Below are positions 46,359 to 58,236 of a stretch of 64,000 bases of DNA, piece by piece; positions within the stretch are counted from its first letter, which is position 1; the number at the start of each line of letters is the position of its first letter. A program made the translations under genes and the position numbers. The notes below the pieces were generated by a model. It did no database searches. It was given only the letters and a program-made list of their open reading frames with translations, and was not told the DNA's origin. Origin of the DNA: Isoetes taiwanensis (Eukaryota; Streptophyta; Lycopodiopsida; Isoetales; Isoetaceae); assembly GCA_021234155.1 (NCBI GenBank), contig JAJEKV010000103.1:1740001-1804000 (forward strand), read 5' to 3'.

Positions 46359-46508
46359 TTAAGTTGCATGTGGCCAATGCGAGAGAGGGAGGGAGGGGGG
46401 GCATGTTGAAGCCTAGCTGGCATGTTTGAGCCACCTTGGCATGTTGGAGCCTAAGTTGGATGTTAGAGCTCACGTACTACCTTAGCATTGATAAAAATAT
46501 AAGAAGTT

Positions 46509-47160
46509 TTAAACGGGCAAGGCATGGAAGCGTACTGCAAAAGAATGCAAGTAATCCAGGCCACGAGCAACTCCAACAAATATGTTCACTCTTTCATAAA
46601 GTTTCAGGGGTTTGTCTCTATTTTCTGCATGAGAATGAAACCAATCAAGTGCAGGGGTTGTCAAAAAGTACCATGATGTCTGCTTTACGGACATTTTATG
46701 TGTGGAAAGTGCCTTATAATGGTAAAATTAATGGTAATTTTATATGCCTTATCCATACGCATAGATGATTCAGTACCATATGTACCTTATCTAATAATCT
46801 CTCTTTTGGATTTCCGTTTTCCATATACTCATAGACAAGAATCTATAAAAAGTCATATAAGTTGATATGTTAAATAGAATAGTAAACTTGATATAGAACC
46901 TAATAAAAATTATACCTGATTTTCATCTTCACCATACCATCCTAATATGTGAACTAAATGAGGATGGTGAAGCCCAGATAAAAAGACATATCTAATTCTC
47001 AAAATGTCCACTATCCAATACTTTGTTGGAGTTTGTATTTGTTATTGCATTAGGCTTCTAATCTTCAAGATGACCTATGTAAACTTTGTCAAATCCTCCA
47101 TGTCCAATTTCATGCTTTTTACTAACACTATTTGTTGCATTTGATAATTCTCCCAGCATA
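46509..47160 (-). pseudogene. Receptor-like protein kinase domain, split into exons and broken
   Basis: Minus-strand pieces follow kinase order. LGELSNATNSVSKKHEIGHGGFDKVYIGHLED is subdomain I with the ATP loop (about 47160-47060). LSGLHHPHLVHILGWYGEDENQ ends at a GTATAA donor (46916). ILVYEYMENGNPKERLLDK lies in a 57-base exon (46842-46786). PLKLYERVNIFVGVARGLDYLHS (to about 46530) precedes the catalytic loop. This is the RLK/Pelle type of plant kinase. An in-frame TAG follows HLED, where Gly is expected, and a frameshift lies before LSGLHH. The catalytic HRDLK and later subdomains were not found downstream. GFD in place of GFG also weakens the ATP loop. Confidence 0.75.
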
Positions 47161-47212
47161 AACCATTTATAGTATTTGAGAAACTATCTGATTCCACTTT
47201 ATATTAGTATAG

Positions 47213-47459
47213 ATATACCACCTCCAGGTTTGCCCCTCCCGCAAGAAAACATGCCATATCCTCTGTTTCCCCAGTACCCAGGTTTTTATTCCATGCATCC
47301 ACCCAGTAATAATGCCCCTCCCATCTCAAACAGGAGGAAGTGCAACACCTCCACCCTGGGTTGCAAACCCCCCTCCAAATGGGCAGCAAAGCAATCCTTT
47401 GGAGTCTAAATATGACCGTTTTATGTCAGAAATGAGACGACAGCACCATGGAAAAGAAG
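47213..47459 (+). pseudogene. Proline-rich exon of an unknown gene, frameshifted
   Basis: After a 'tattagtatag' acceptor the sequence encodes IPPPGLPLPQENMPYPLFPQ and YSMHPPSNNAPPI. A one-base slip near 47,325 moves to another frame reading GGSATPPPWVANPPPNGQQS and LESKYDRFMSEMRRQHHGKE, which ends at a GTATGC donor (47460). Pro/Gln-rich stretches with this look are common in RNA-binding and splicing proteins, but I cannot name the gene. A later acceptor-like TTGCAG near 47,579 might begin another exon. Confidence 0.4.
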
Positions 47460-48950
47460 GTATGCGCTCCTATATTTCTGCATAAATATGTGCACTATTA
47501 CAATTAGGGAAGTAAACTCTATGATAATTATTTGATTTTGGGTCTCATGAAATAATTTCTCAACTTCTTAAATGTTGCAGGTCGGAGATAACTGGCAGTA
47601 AGCTGGCAGTTGGAGATAACTCCATTCCAGGGTACAATTATTCGCTTGGTGCTAAAAATTTTCATGCTGAAAGTTTGTGAATGTGGATTTTAATGATGGA
47701 TGCTTCTGCTGCTATTAGTAGGGATATAAGAATTATTTGCATCTCACAAGACACTCTCAACTTGACTATGACAAAACGTGATATAGACTTTGGAGGACTT
47801 AGGGCCTGGCCACCTTAGACATTTGTTAAGTTGAATCTGACATGCTTTTGTAAGCGTTTGGTTGGCTCTAATGCCCACCATGCCATTCAAAGATGAAGTC
47901 ATGAATTTGGCTATTTGACGCATATGAACTTGATATATGGCTTTATATTCCACATTCTAATGAGTCAGCCCTTTTCTTTTTACAGGGTATCATCTTCTGT
48001 CTTAGCGCCTTTTTTTCACTACTCTGAAATGGGGAGAGATAAGTTAGGATGAATGTTCATGTTGTCTAATGCTCACTAACATGCTTTTCTTAGCATTGTT
48101 GCCTAGTGTGCAAATGTTAGATGCTTTAGCATCAGGCTATGTTTCCTTTCCAAAATGGTGGGGCATCATCGTACACTACTTTGCCTGGTAATTTTTTCTG
48201 AAATCGTAGCTGTTTTGTTGCATTCTTTCAATATGGGCATTGATCAATCTTGCACTTATAGTTAGGTAGTTTATCTATAATTGCTATCATTACATGATGT
48301 TGCTTATCATCTTGCTTGTTGCTGATGTGTTGAGAAACTTTAGATGTTTTTCTTGGACAAAATGGTATGTTTAGAATCAAATAACATGCTTTTGGCTTTT
48401 CATAACACACTTATTACTGGTTGGCAGCTTGCTTGCTTCTTTACCCATCCCTCCTGTCTTATCTTCTTGCAGTATGTGTTTGTCAAGCCAAGTTCGACTT
48501 TGTACATAATTTGAAAGCATGTAGCAAACATGCCTGTAAACATGTCAGGCCAGCAAGTACATGTTATCATTTTTGAGAAATGTGCATTGCATTGGAGTTT
48601 TTTACTAGTTTTTTACTTTCACATTGTGAGAAATTGTTGCCTATATCATAATAGGCAAGTCTTTAGATGTGATCTCAATTGTAGGAAGTAGAAGGTGGCT
48701 TAAAATCATTTTGAGTCTATTTTCCAGTATATCAACAGTTCAATTTGTAGTGGCAGATAATAGAGACGGCGTAACGTGCTAAATTTAAGAATGTAGATAC
48801 TATTTATATCAAGTATATTTTTAAGTTCAAGTAATTGTTTTTTGATATATGCAATCTGGACTATTTCTGCTCAATAGAATAGATGGTGAATAAAAATATA
48901 GGTTATTATACTGCTTTATATTATCTTTTTTCTATTACATCTTCGAATCT
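47460..48950. other. A/T-rich spacer or intron, no gene seen
   Basis: Short open frames without motifs. It may be intron of the gene whose exon lies at 47,213-47,459. Confidence 0.4.
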
Positions 48951-48953
48951 TTC

Positions 48954-49105
48954 CAAGATCCAAAACCTTCAACTTGCCAAGCATCATTCCAAGATCCAAA
49001 ACCTTTATATAACTGTGATCCAAAACCTTCAACAATATAAGATAGATGGATGGATGGATGGGTGGGTGCGTGGGTGGGTGGGTGGGTGGGTGGGTGGGTG
49101 GGTAG
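48954..49105. repeat. Short direct repeats followed by (GGGT)n
   Basis: 'aagatccaaaacctt' or a close variant occurs at about 48,954, 48,992 and 49,016. It is followed by GGAT repeats and then about ten GGGT units (49,043-49,105). The G-run side, on the plus strand, fits a G-quadruplex. Confidence 0.85.
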
Positions 49106-49845
49106 GTGGATAGATAGTTCAAGTAGGCCCATTATATTCCCATCTGTTATCTACCCACCAGATTATTATCGATCTCTTGTGACACTATCAAGTTTTCCTT
49201 TGGATCAGTTGTGGGCTTTTTTGGAGCATATGTTTATCTTGTACTCTTTAGTAGGCGGTCTCCTCATGAGACAAATCAAATTGGATAAGAGCAAAGCAAT
49301 ACATCTCATCAAATACAAAAAGTAAACCCAAGCCTAAAATTGCCCAAGCCTCCTGTTGTGCCTTTTTGCTAGTTACTTTTTATTTTTTCTTTTTCTTTTT
49401 TGGCACACCAGCCCTACCAGACTTACCACCTTTTCTGCAATTCTAACCTATCCATGTCGCAATGCCACATGAGTCAAACCTTAATTGGCATAGTCCTTTA
49501 TCATTAGATCTCCATTAATTCATATCTATGGCCAAGGAAAGGGGGCTATTACAAAATATGTTATATTCTATTGGCGGATGTCCATGTTGCTTTTGATTGT
49601 AGATTTCATGAAATCTTCTTGGATATAATAGATATTTATTTTATCAAGATTCGCATATTGAAACTGATGCCAATTATGTTCTCAGATTGTCAGGCATGTA
49701 CGACGTTCTGCTGTAAGAAACAATATTGCCAAACAATGTAGCCGTCGAAGTCAAGGGCATTTCGTGCAATACGGAACACTGGAATGGTAGTTGGTGAAAT
49801 TTGAAATTGTACTAGGCGTGTATCTAAATAAATTCTAAAAACTTA

Positions 49846-52800
49846 AGGAAGGAAGGAAGGAAGGTACTTTTATCGTCCACGGAGACCAATCGGCCTATGG
49901 GACCCAATACAAAAAACGCAATGAAGCCGGATTTCATCGCCGGGATTAAAAACCCCGCCGGCGGGTTTTCGAGGGAAAACCGTGGGCAAAGAATCACCCT
50001 GGCCGACAAACCGCCCTAACATATACAATGCGTAAACACCCAAATATATACAAAGATGCACCGCACCGTAGTGCCCAATCAGCGAGCAGCCAGGCGGGGG
50101 CAAAGGTGACCTCGCAGGTCCAAAGACCTCCCCTAATGTACGACCCCGAGGCACGTCGACGGCGGTGTTTCATCAAGCAAATGTAAGGGCAAGTGCGGCC
50201 GCATTTAAGGGAGCGATCCGCCCGGATGTGATCAACGGGCAACTCGAAAGTGTGAGACTCATCCTCAATGGCACCCGCTTGACAAAGACCGACAGAGCCC
50301 GCGCCCCGGGCGGGCTCCCTAATCCACCGCCTGCCTCAATGCGCTGGATGGTGGGCACCGTATGCGAATGGAGGCAATGAGTCTACGCCAGGCAGCCGGG
50401 AACCCGTGTAGAGTTGTGGGCCCCGCTAACACGGGTTGATGTGCTCCTTTGTAATGGGCCGCTTTGGACCTGCTCTAGAGCCGGGTCCCGTGAGCTTGCC
50501 AAGGAAACAAGCATCTAGGTACTCCCGCAGGCCGCCACGATCGGCCACCGCGGTTCCACCGCGACGATCTCAGGTCACCGCACGCTCCATCCGGGCGAAA
50601 CCACCGATGTCTCTTACCCTCCAACAAAGCCCTAAGCCGGCCGCGACCCATTGCCACAATTAGCAAAAGGAGCCGAAAGCATCACCCATAGTAACTACTT
50701 TCTGAAAATAGACGATGTGTCTATCAAGGGCTGCCACGGGCGGCAAGAATCCAGTTTCCGCGGCAGCAGAATCGATGGGGGGACCGAAGGTTTCACCCCA
50801 AGTGCTCGCGCCAAAATGCCTTACTCGTGACTCCAAGTCATTCCAGTCGCCAAAGAGACTACCGGATCGCCCCAAACCTCGACCCGTCTGAAGGACGGGC
50901 TCGACCGTAGGTGCGAATGTATGTGACCGATGGCCCCAATCATAGAGCTCACCGGTGATTTGTTCTTACGATGGCATAAAGCGCTCCGGCCTGGCCGTCA
51001 CCCGCTAGTTTTATAGACGCCCTCGCCAGAGCTGAGGAGGGGAACTCCACCCCTAGGTACTTGTAGGTGGGCGTGACGCCCCAGGTATCCCCCGATATGT
51101 GAGTGCGAGGAGGCATGGGGTGACGGAAGAGGATATGAGAACCACCACGGTCTTGGCGATTCACGCCAAGATAAATCGTAGCGACAAAATGTGTCTAGGG
51201 CATCCAAGTGAGACCGCATAGCCTCGGGGTGTGGGCCAAAGAGCCAACATCGTCCCATATAGATGAGCCGGGCGGATGACCTGGTGCAAAGCCGATGCCA
51301 TCCCCCATGCTCGATGGCCGGGCTCTAACCGATCAATGTAGAGGCCAAAAAGTGTTGGCGAGGGGGGGCCCCCACGGGACCCCGATACTACTGGTGAATG
51401 CTTGGCCCGTCGGCCGCATCCTGCCAAAACAACTCTCATACAACCCGTATATGGCATTCTCGCGAGCATCAGGGGAGCCCCCGCTTGACGCAGTCCTAGC
51501 CCACAAATTTTTCCCTGGAAACCGGTATCAAAAGCCTTCAAGTCCACAAAGCAAAGAATACAAGTCATCGCGATGATTCCTACCGCCTTCAATCGCGGCC
51601 GCAGATGTAAAGATATGGTCAATCGCTGAGTGGCTGGGGTCTAAAGCCTCCCTTTGTGTGAGGGCCCGCATCTCATGGCCCTCAACCTGGGGTCAACTTT
51701 TTTTGGCAAATCTTTTTGACCATGAGAATGGAATAAATTACTACTCCTTTGGGTGTAGCCAAAATAGGTTTGGCTGACCATGATCGGAGCTTGTTTCTAA
51801 TTGGCCTGAGATGATTTTGGGTCGGCCTGCCTTTTGAATATGGGGGCAAACCACCGCATTACACTCCATTTAAAAAGTCCAAGACCTTCCGCAATGCTCA
51901 TTGAATTCATTGTTATTAGTGAGGACCGGACAAAAGCCTGCCGCCCCAATATTGCCCATTTTGTTATAACTTCCTTAATACAAAGAAGCACCATAAAGGT
52001 CATGAACATGTTCAAAACCAAAAAAAAGCCACCAAGATATGATCCTCCTCAACATCCTCCTCCACAAGAAAAACAATGGGGGCCATCCTGAACAAAAAAA
52101 ATGAACCCCCTACTTGCGGTTTCTCAAAGTCTCTACAAATCTTTGTCGCCATGTAGGCTAATCCACCCATTTTCCCGCCCCCTTTTTCTTACGGTGTAAT
52201 GTCCCCCGGGGCAAAAAAAATTTGTCTAGGCCGGTTTGGCATTTTTTCCAGCACTTCTTTAGCATTTTTTCTTTAGTTTAAAGGTTCAAAATAGATGAAA
52301 CTTAGTGTTTTATTCCATGACAAAATCGTCCGGTAATTGGCCTGGACGGTGTGGGTCATCTCCCCGATGCAATGCTCGGAAATAGGGTAAGGTACCGCCC
52401 CGCCCATTTGTCTCCCTCGGATACCATGGGCGCTGGTAATTGTTCGGTGGTGGGGGGGCCATTGCTACACACGGATCCCCATTCCCCATAATGACGCACG
52501 CTGCCGCTTTTCTGGCGGGTTTTACACTCCGTAGTCAAACTATCGGTTACGCTGAATGTTGCCGAGGCAATCGAGCCGACACGGCATCTTTACGCTTTCA
52601 GCACCCGTCCGCTGATCCCGTAATAGCGAAGTCACTGGGTTCTGTCACGCTTCTAGTGTGGGAGGTCCGCTTTGTATCGGGAGGGCGCCCATGAGCACCT
52701 CGGCATAGTCCTTTGCACGCCATAATCTAGTCTCAACCGAGGGCGGTGGAGGGGTCGCATAGTGGGGGTTCTAGCGGCTTGCCAAACCAGTCCAAATAAA

Positions 52801-55240
52801 GTGGGAGGTGATCTCGAGTCGACCTCCTCATCCCGATCGCCCAGGCTCCACCCGAAACGACCGATGAGATGCATATCTTGGCGCAACTACGAGAGCACAT
52901 AGTCCACCACACTTGGACCCTCCCCCGATTGTCCCAATGCATGTGCACTTGCGGTGAATCGGCCACCGTGATGTGCCATTGCAGATTATCAAGTCAAAAA
53001 ATACCACATAGCGGAGGAACAATCAGCGCCGGCGAGTGACTGGCCGGCGTCCGATCCTCGTGGGCCGGTTGCTTCAAGGGGCATAGCCGCAGGACATCGT
53101 CGTGAGGGGTCAAGTCGCATGGGCTGCTCTACTCCCCGCCCGTGCATTGAAATCTCCAAGAAGGACGACCCTACCCAACCGGGCTGGTGTTTGTTGTATG
53201 TCATCATATAGATCGACATAAGGGTCCATCCTATCCGCATCGGGGTGGCTGCGATAGAAGGTGCTCTCTCGTGGAGGAAAATAACAAAGCGCCGTAAAAA
53301 GAGGGTTGCCACCGGTATTATGCACACGCAACCCACAAGTACCGGCTGTGTTCCGCTCTGCCTTCCTCGAGGGTAACCGATGTGCCAAGGTTGTCCCAGA
53401 GTAGCAAGCCACTCCACCATGACCCCTCCGTCCTGCATGCATTGAAGACCGAAAATGTTGGTAACCCGGGCAGATCGTAGCTCAGGCTCAAAGATGCTCC
53501 CATGTTCCACATGAGAAAGATGAGATCCATATCGCTGCCACGGAAGTTCAGACGGTCCCCCTTCGCCAAGGGAAGCCTCGACAATTCCATGAGACCACCC
53601 GAGGCACAATTCCTATTTGTCGCCAGGGATGGTATGCGCAGCCTGCCGAGTCGGGGGAGGACGGGAAGCAGAGGCCGAAAGGAGAAGTAGATGGAGCGGA
53701 GGCAAAGATGTGGTCGAGAGGGCACGGGTCGAGGGAGCAGGGGTAGGAGCAGGAGAAGGGGGGCCAAGCAGGGGGAAGCGTAAGGTGGCCACGGTAATAA
53801 GCAGTTGGGGTCAGCGGGTCTCGCAGCGAAAGAGTGTGCTATCTAAAAAAATGTGCATCCCCGCCTCGAACCAATCCCGCGGCACCCCGCTTGGCAATGC
53901 CTCTAACCCCGACAAGCTCCTATCCGCATGCCTCCCGCTGTACCGGGTGTGAGGTCCCGGTCCACATACTGGGATGTCCCCTTCAAAGATCCGGGTTCGG
54001 CGCAATATGGCATCACGCACTGTGCATCCGCAACCGCGAATATGACAATGCGGTCCACGACCGGCGCTGAGCTCCATGACCGCCGCTCGAGAAATGTGAA
54101 CTGCCCCTCGGAATGTCATCCGATCGAGAATGTGTGTTCTGGATGTTGTGGGCTTAGGACCCTCCCTCGCGTTACGCATGCCTCGAACTACCGATTGTGG
54201 CCTCCGGCCAAGGCTCCGAGTTCTCGCGGCCTGCTGGTCAAAGGTGGGCGCAGGGCCGGGTCCTCGTGGCCGGGGTGGTGGTGGTGGCTGGGATGGCGGG
54301 AGTGGCTGGAGGCGGGGAGCAGCGGCTGGGGCCGCCGCCGTGGGAGGCTGTGGCGGGTAGCGGGTTCGAGCCGCTCACCGGCCTGAAGTCGAGAGCACGC
54401 TCTGGCGTGGCCTCGGCCGCCGCTGGCCATCTCCGCCTCGCGACCGGGCCAGCGGTGACTATGAACCCTGTGGGGAGACCCTGCTCGCTCTATGGATGGT
54501 TGCCCACAACCCTTGGAGCCCGTGCTCGAGTAGCGAGAGCTGCGTGCCCCAAAGACCTGGGCGTCGAGGGCGGGCTTGCTGTTCGATCTTACTCAAGATC
54601 CCCGGCGTGGTTCCGGGCAGCCCCGCAGATCTGCGCTTCCCGTGCCATGGTGGTGGCTGCCTCCACCTCGGCCCGGCCGGTGACACCGCGGACCATCGCC
54701 TCCCGCATTGCAGCGCTCCCTCTCCCCGCGGTCATGGTGTCCGGAGCGATGAACACAGAGTCTGGGCGGGCCCGCATGTCGGCCGACCCTCTGCCGGCCT
54801 TGTTGCCGCCGAAGTGTGCCGTGCCAAGGCCATCTTCCACATGCACGGCGTCGGGTCTCCCGACACTGCGATGCGGTTCTTCTCGACCACCATTTGCCTT
54901 TTGAGCACATGGGATGCCGAAACTCCATCTCCACCGGCCATGCCACCAAAGGGCACCTTTAGCCCTCAATACGAAGCACCTTTGTTAGCCTCCACTTCCG
55001 CTTTGACATGGTTCCAATTCTCGGCCGAGGCAGGAGTTCCTATGTGGTCTGAGCAATCAATCCCTTCCGACCGGGCTGGCCTCGCTGAGGGGGCCTTAGC
55101 CTTAGCCCGAGCCTCCTTCTTTATGGAGGATGACTCTCCCCTGTCCATGATGGCTGATCGGGACCGTTTGCGCGGCGGCCCCTCGCCTTGGGTTTCCCAG
55201 GCTGGCCCATCTTCTGTGGCCATGACTTTCAAAGTTTGAG
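49846..55240 (-). mobile_element. LINE family B, long but decayed copy
   Basis: Read on the minus strand. An ORF1-like region (about 55,240-54,130; MATEDGPAWETQGEGPPRKRS then a Ser/Lys/Ala-rich part and VVEKNRIAVSGDP) precedes an endonuclease (53,600-53,110; MDLIFLMWNMG, GHGGVACYSGTTLA and VVLLGDFNARAGS). RT remnants follow (51,622-50,950; CFVDLKAFDT, GGPPSPTLFGLYIDRLEP and TYKYLGVEF). The 3' UTR has the family's hairpin, the 'cataggccgattggtctccg' phrase and a CCTT tail at 49,846-49,864. Stops and frameshifts are frequent, and many short deletions are likely. GC content is clearly higher than on either side. The 5' limit is a guess based on where GC content drops. Confidence 0.8.
49915..49990 (-). 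other. Degenerate hairpin of the family B LINE at 49.9 kb
   Basis: On the minus strand 'ggttttccctcgaaaaccc' and 'ggcggggtttttaatcccgg' match the inner part of the hairpins at 34.9, 35.9 and 46.0 kb. The outer arms no longer pair well in this copy, which fits its advanced decay. Confidence 0.55.
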
Positions 55241-57379
55241 GGGTCTCTGGCTGGGGTTCCAAAAAATGCGAAACAATGCAAAGTATATGGGTATCTCGTA
55301 CTTTTTTTCCTTCCCTTTTCATTTGCTATACTTGGCTAAGACAAAGTGAGACATTGCTAAAGTCTTATAGTGAGTTTGTTGGACTGTCCTTCACACTTCT
55401 AGTACGTTTAACGTCCTTAACAAAGTTTAAAGGATCAAGGGATATATTATCTTATCTTTTCGTCAAACATATGGTAATTATATGATGTGGTGGGATATAT
55501 TGGAATGTGATAAATTATCAAAATGCATAGTATAAAAATGTATGATGCCCTTAATAAAATTGACATCCCTATACTCATCATCCCTATAATCGCCTTATCT
55601 GGACCGTCAATCTAGAGAATCTACCACAAGGTATTCCATATTGTGCAAGTCTAACCATCCATCCAAAATCAAAATGGGTCAAACATGCTTTTCCACGTCA
55701 GTCTAAGATTTAAGACCATGGTCTGCAATGGTATATGTGAAGCCTAACAGTTGTGCTAGAACAGAAAGTCCCAAGCATAACAGTTGTGCCAGAACAGAAA
55801 ATCTTAGAACAGGCTTCGAAACAAGCTTCAAATTCAACACAGAGTCCCAGAGCATGCTTCAAACATAACCGAGGTCACAGTACAGGCTTCAACATAACTA
55901 AAGTCTAGGATCCAAAAACAAATTAACATTACACGATCTTCTTCTACAGGTTTGCATTCCCAGCATTAGTTGATTCAATAAAAAGTCCCAGCCTTATTTG
56001 ATTTAACAGATGATGAAATAGGCTTCAAGCTGAAGCCATGAACAATACACATGTCATAAATTACAATAGGACAAGCAAATCATTCTCACTATGTGTCCCT
56101 GCCAAAAGTAAACAACTTTACTGAAGCACAAAAGAAGTAAACGTGTTACAACTTCGAAGACTTTATCATGGCATCCTTGAAAAGGAGGCATTGTGCATGT
56201 GAACATAACCAAATGAAATTAGGAAACATGACAAATTGGAATTAAGCAAACAACATATGCACCAATCATTTAACTGCAACTGGAAGTTCGAGAGAATCAT
56301 AATTAGAGCACAAGGAATAAATAGGAATGTTAATATTCCTAGAATGCAAATCAGAATTCAACGAACCCACATTTCCTAGGGAAGATCTGTTCTATGCAAG
56401 CACCGATTGTTTTCTGATGGAAACAATGGCCTGTGTGGGCGATATTCTACATCCAAAAGATAGAGAATAGAGAGGCGGCTAAGCACTACAAAATGAATGA
56501 TGAGACCTCCACAGATCTCCCCCATATCCACGATTTGACCCACATATTCAAAACTCAATTCACATTGCACTTGTCAGGTCTCAACCACATGCAGAGCTCA
56601 AGATTATGACTGTCGGAATGCCATGTGGTCTCTTGCCTACTTTGTTCCTGTAACTGGACAAACCCAAGCCCCTTTGGCGTTTTTTCTTTGTCCACTTCTG
56701 CCTTCCCTGAACCTATATCGGCATCTGAACTCTTTTTCTTTCACCGCCATGGCGAAGCCTCAATTGTGCCATTGCCTCCACGTGTCTAGTCCTTCCCTTT
56801 CTCCAAGCCTAATTGAATAAACATAGCTAGGCTAAAGTCATCTTGAATTTCATAACATTAACATTATCGTTTCAAATGTCCAATTATTCTTCCACTAACT
56901 TCACAAAAGTACCATCTCCAAAAAAAACGTGACATAAACATTTGTGACAGAGCAAATCTCCTTTATCAAACATCTAGCATCAACAACTTAATGACAATGA
57001 GGTACTCTAATCCTTAATACACACACATAAGCACTCACTTAAAAAAAAAAACAAACAAACAAACAAACAAACTAGTGGCGGGACTGCCGCCTGCGACACA
57101 TATAGGCTATATAACATTCCATGAGAGCCAATAGTCTATGCATTTTAAACTCCTATTTTTTATTAAAACCTTTTTTCCCAACCAAAATTTTTTTAAAATG
57201 CATTTACCTAAAGAAGCCAAAACTTAATCAAGTAAAGAAACGTAGTGGGTGCCCAAATACAATCTATAATAAGTATTAAAGTACATTGGAATTAATCATG
57301 CAATAATAGTACATCGAACATTGGATATTTGCATTGATGCTATTCAATAAAAAAGATGGAAAATAATTTTAACAGATAG
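55241..57379. other. A/T-rich intergenic DNA
   Basis: No recognised gene. A 33-base direct repeat containing 'taacagttgtgc.agaacag' occupies 55,741-55,806. Open frames at 56376-56570 and 56623-56820 lack motifs. Confidence 0.5.
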
Positions 57380-57659
57380 TCATTCTGGGGAATCCTTGGA
57401 TTTGGTAACCTGCTTCAACTGCTTCTTTTGCTTAGAGGTCATGCTTGCACGAAGCTGGGTTTTCTTATCGTCCAAATCTTCAAGTTTTTCAAAAGATCTC
57501 TACAAAAATTTTGGGGCGAAATCAAAACTTCAACTTTGAAATACAAAACGGATGCTGTACCTCGCTCATCTGAAGAAAGCTGACGGTGTAAAATGTTGCC
57601 GCTGCAGCTGCGGCAATGCCCACTATCGGCCATACCAAGTTCAAACCTCCCGACTCCAT
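57380..57659 (-). CDS. Small single-pass membrane protein, 72 aa, two exons
   Basis: Exon 1 (57659-57561, 33 codons) encodes MESGGLNLVWPIVGIAAAAA followed by TFYTVSFLQMSE, a short N-terminus and one hydrophobic Ala-rich helix. A 61-base intron (57560-57500) has a GTACAG start and a TTTGTAG end and lies in phase 0. Exon 2 (57499-57380) encodes RSFEKLEDLDDKKTQLRASM and a Lys/Gln-rich tail ending DSPE and a TGA. There is no lesion. The design is a short lumenal or matrix end, one membrane helix and a charged cytosolic tail with helix character. I do not recognise a named family. It lies 577 bases downstream of the carrier gene's stop, on the same strand. An ATG further upstream (57710) is in frame, but the Met of MESGG gives the more natural start. 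Confidence 0.65.
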
Positions 57660-58236
57660 GTTCACCAGGATAAGCTTCAACAACCCTATATTATAATTTT
57701 CACCATTCAAAATCTGCCACGACAGCAGCGGTCAGCAAGACAGAATTATTTTCCTTTACAAGAACAAAAATAGGGGATTCGAACACCACCAAAAATATGC
57801 AATTCGAACTTTTGATTGCCAATGTGCATACTGCTAATTTGGTATGATCTGCTCTCTTAACAATAATTTTTTTCCTTATTGCTTTACTATCATCCATAGC
57901 ATGGCATCAAAAAGCCAATCAAATCTGTAATACCATGCAGGGAATTTAGAATTTTTTTGAACTTCTGATTACCATAAGGAATCATGAACAACATGTAACT
58001 CATGTTCTCGTCAATTAAATACCAACATGGAAGAACCCATGCTTTAGAGACCATCTTATTAAACAAATGAATCGTCTTACAATGGACTCATAATTGTTTA
58101 AAAAAATTTATTTTTGCAACAGCTTGCTGGCATATGAATCAGAGGTACCGACCAGCTTCATCTGGACGAATGTTGTCCATATACCCATCAGGGAACGTTG
58201 CTCTTAAGACATTCTGGTGGAATTGCTCACCCGCCT

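Noticed and set aside
48883-49325. Gly/Trp/Val- and Pro/Thr/His-repeat open frames
   Set aside because: Products of the GGGT/ACCC simple repeat.
54197-55239. Long plus-strand open frames of 235 and 247 codons
   Set aside because: They lie opposite a LINE in GC-rich sequence, where stop codons are rare by chance, and show no domain; the minus strand carries the element's coding trend.
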